Shown here one piece after another: positions 5,062 to 5,455 of a stretch of DNA of 5,455 bases. The position numbers were made by a program, and so were the translations under genes. Numbering within the stretch: the first letter of the stretch is position 1; each line of letters opens with the position of its first letter. The DNA is from Oscillospiraceae bacterium. GTDB taxonomy: Bacteria; Bacillota; Clostridia; Oscillospirales; Acutalibacteraceae. The DNA is taken from contig JAISRF010000090.1 of assembly GCA_031273775.1 (NCBI GenBank), positions 1 through 5,455 of the forward strand. The letters run 5' to 3'. Under the pieces are notes generated by a model that did no database searches, was not told where the DNA came from, and was given only the letters and a program-made list of their open reading frames with translations.

Positions 5062-5174
5062 GTCTTTGATTATACCACAAAACCCTTGAAAACGCAGGCT
5101 TTTTCGGCAGTTTGAGTCGTATAATATCCAACCATTTTTCGCGCTTTTTTGTCTATCTTTTGACATGCTTTTTA
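5062..5174. other. Deletion scar where tnpB should be
   Basis: IS66 elements carry tnpA, tnpB (about 115 codons) and tnpC in that order. Only 113 bp separate the truncated tnpA stop from the tnpC ATG and I see no TnpB motif in any frame, so tnpB is gone apart from possible unrecognisable scraps. On the minus strand the interval ends TGGTATAAT (5077-5069), an extended -10-like sequence 7 nt before the tnpC ATG, without a matching -35. Confidence 0.5.
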
Positions 5175-5399
5175 TCAAATGTGTACGACATTTTCTGCTG
5201 GCTCCGTTTTTGTTTCCATCTGAACGGGTGCCCATGCCACTGGCATTGATGTTCTTACTTTTTCTGAGCATGCTTCCGACGCTTTTCGCCAGTTTAGAAA
5301 TGTGTTATATGCTATCCCCTTCGCTCGGCACCATGCATATACCGGCTCTCCGCTCCCGCGCCATTCCGCTACTTTCTTCATTCGTTCTGAGTCTGTCAT
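5175..5399 (-). pseudogene. tnpA: tnpA remnant, IS66 accessory protein (C-terminal part lost)
   Basis: The frame of 74 residues opens MTDSERMKKVAEWRGSGEPV and has the helix-turn-helix of IS66 TnpA at ~17-41 (YAWCRAKGIAYNTFLNWRKA). It stops at a double stop, TGA TAA (5177-5172), just where the C-terminal beta-rich part of the family (total usually ~100-130 residues) should begin. The start is well supported by AGAGGGGG 9 nt upstream. TnpA is needed with TnpB and TnpC for IS66 movement, and its helix-turn-helix probably binds the element ends. The truncation together with the tnpB loss fits a deletion that removed the tnpA 3' end and tnpB. Confidence 0.78.
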
Positions 5400-5455
5400 T
5401 AAACTCAGCCCCCTCTTTGTTGATTTGAGGGTAGTATAGCAGGTTCAATTACTGG

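Larger units (their letters stand above)
4432..5452 (-). mobile_element. Defective IS66-family insertion sequence
   Basis: It comprises the tnpA remnant, the tnpB scar and the tnpC remnant in the normal IS66 order. The outer end is probably GTAA at 5452-5449 on the minus strand, as IS66 inverted repeats begin GTAA and tnpA starts 50-70 bp inside. A TATACT -10-like box lies at 5438-5433; its -35 would be outside the window. The other inverted repeat has been lost at the junction with istA, so neither the pair of ends nor the 8-bp target duplication can be shown. The element cannot move by itself. Confidence 0.75.

Noticed and set aside
5061..5077. Extended -10 (TGGTATAAT) as a leaderless promoter for tnpC
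   Set aside because: No -35 partner, and the gene is dead; the match to TATAAT in AT-rich DNA may be chance.
1..5455. CRISPR array, tRNA, rRNA or riboswitch
   Set aside because: No regularly spaced identical repeats, cloverleaf or known riboswitch core was seen on either strand by eye.

Overview
The window looks like chromosomal DNA of a Gram-positive anaerobe of the Clostridia type. This is inferred from a mraZ gene with a textbook sigma-A promoter, strong AGGAGG-type ribosome binding sites, AT-rich intergenic DNA around moderately GC-rich genes, and IS66- and IS21-type debris of the kind common in Bacillota. No species can be named from the sequence alone. All functional genes lie on the minus strand, so the gene order reads from right to left.

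Region by region, in the direction of transcription. (a) 5452-4205 is mobile-element wreckage. It holds an IS66-family element with a truncated tnpA, no tnpB, and a tnpC with two amber stops, an internal deletion and a lost 3' end. This meets, tail to tail, the first ~38 codons of an IS21-type istA on the plus strand. (b) 4204-4167 is a good sigma-A promoter (TTGAAA-17-TATTAT) whose -10 lies inside a 22-bp inverted repeat, a candidate operator. (c) 4149-746 is a tight four-gene operon: an HPr-kinase-like P-loop protein, a PqqD-like protein, a soluble S26B/SipW-like Ser-His peptidase, and a one-polypeptide half-transporter of the ABC exporter type. Genes 2 and 3 share ATGA. Genes 3 and 4 overlap by 41 nt, with a TTG start for gene 4. 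(d) 745-532 has no convincing gene but carries repeated ATTTTGC(C/G)GA motifs. (e) 531-499 is a strong hairpin plus U-run, a likely terminator. (f) 490-359 is the mraZ control region: an all-A/T stretch, TTGACA-17-TAAAAA, and four 10-bp-periodic direct repeats that look like an MraZ operator. (g) 358-1 is mraZ, starting at GTG and cut off by the window edge. It would normally lead into the rsmH/ftsL/ftsI division and cell-wall cluster.

The most interesting part is the kinase / PqqD-like / peptidase / exporter operon. PqqD-like domains bind leader peptides of ribosomally made peptides (RiPPs), HprK-like kinases are known as tailoring kinases in some lasso-peptide and SynChlorMet-type loci, and an exporter plus a separate leader-cleaving protease would complete a maturation and secretion line. 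No precursor peptide and no ring-forming or radical-SAM enzyme is visible here. The substrate is therefore unknown, and the operon is either a minimal unusual cassette or one acting on a peptide encoded elsewhere.
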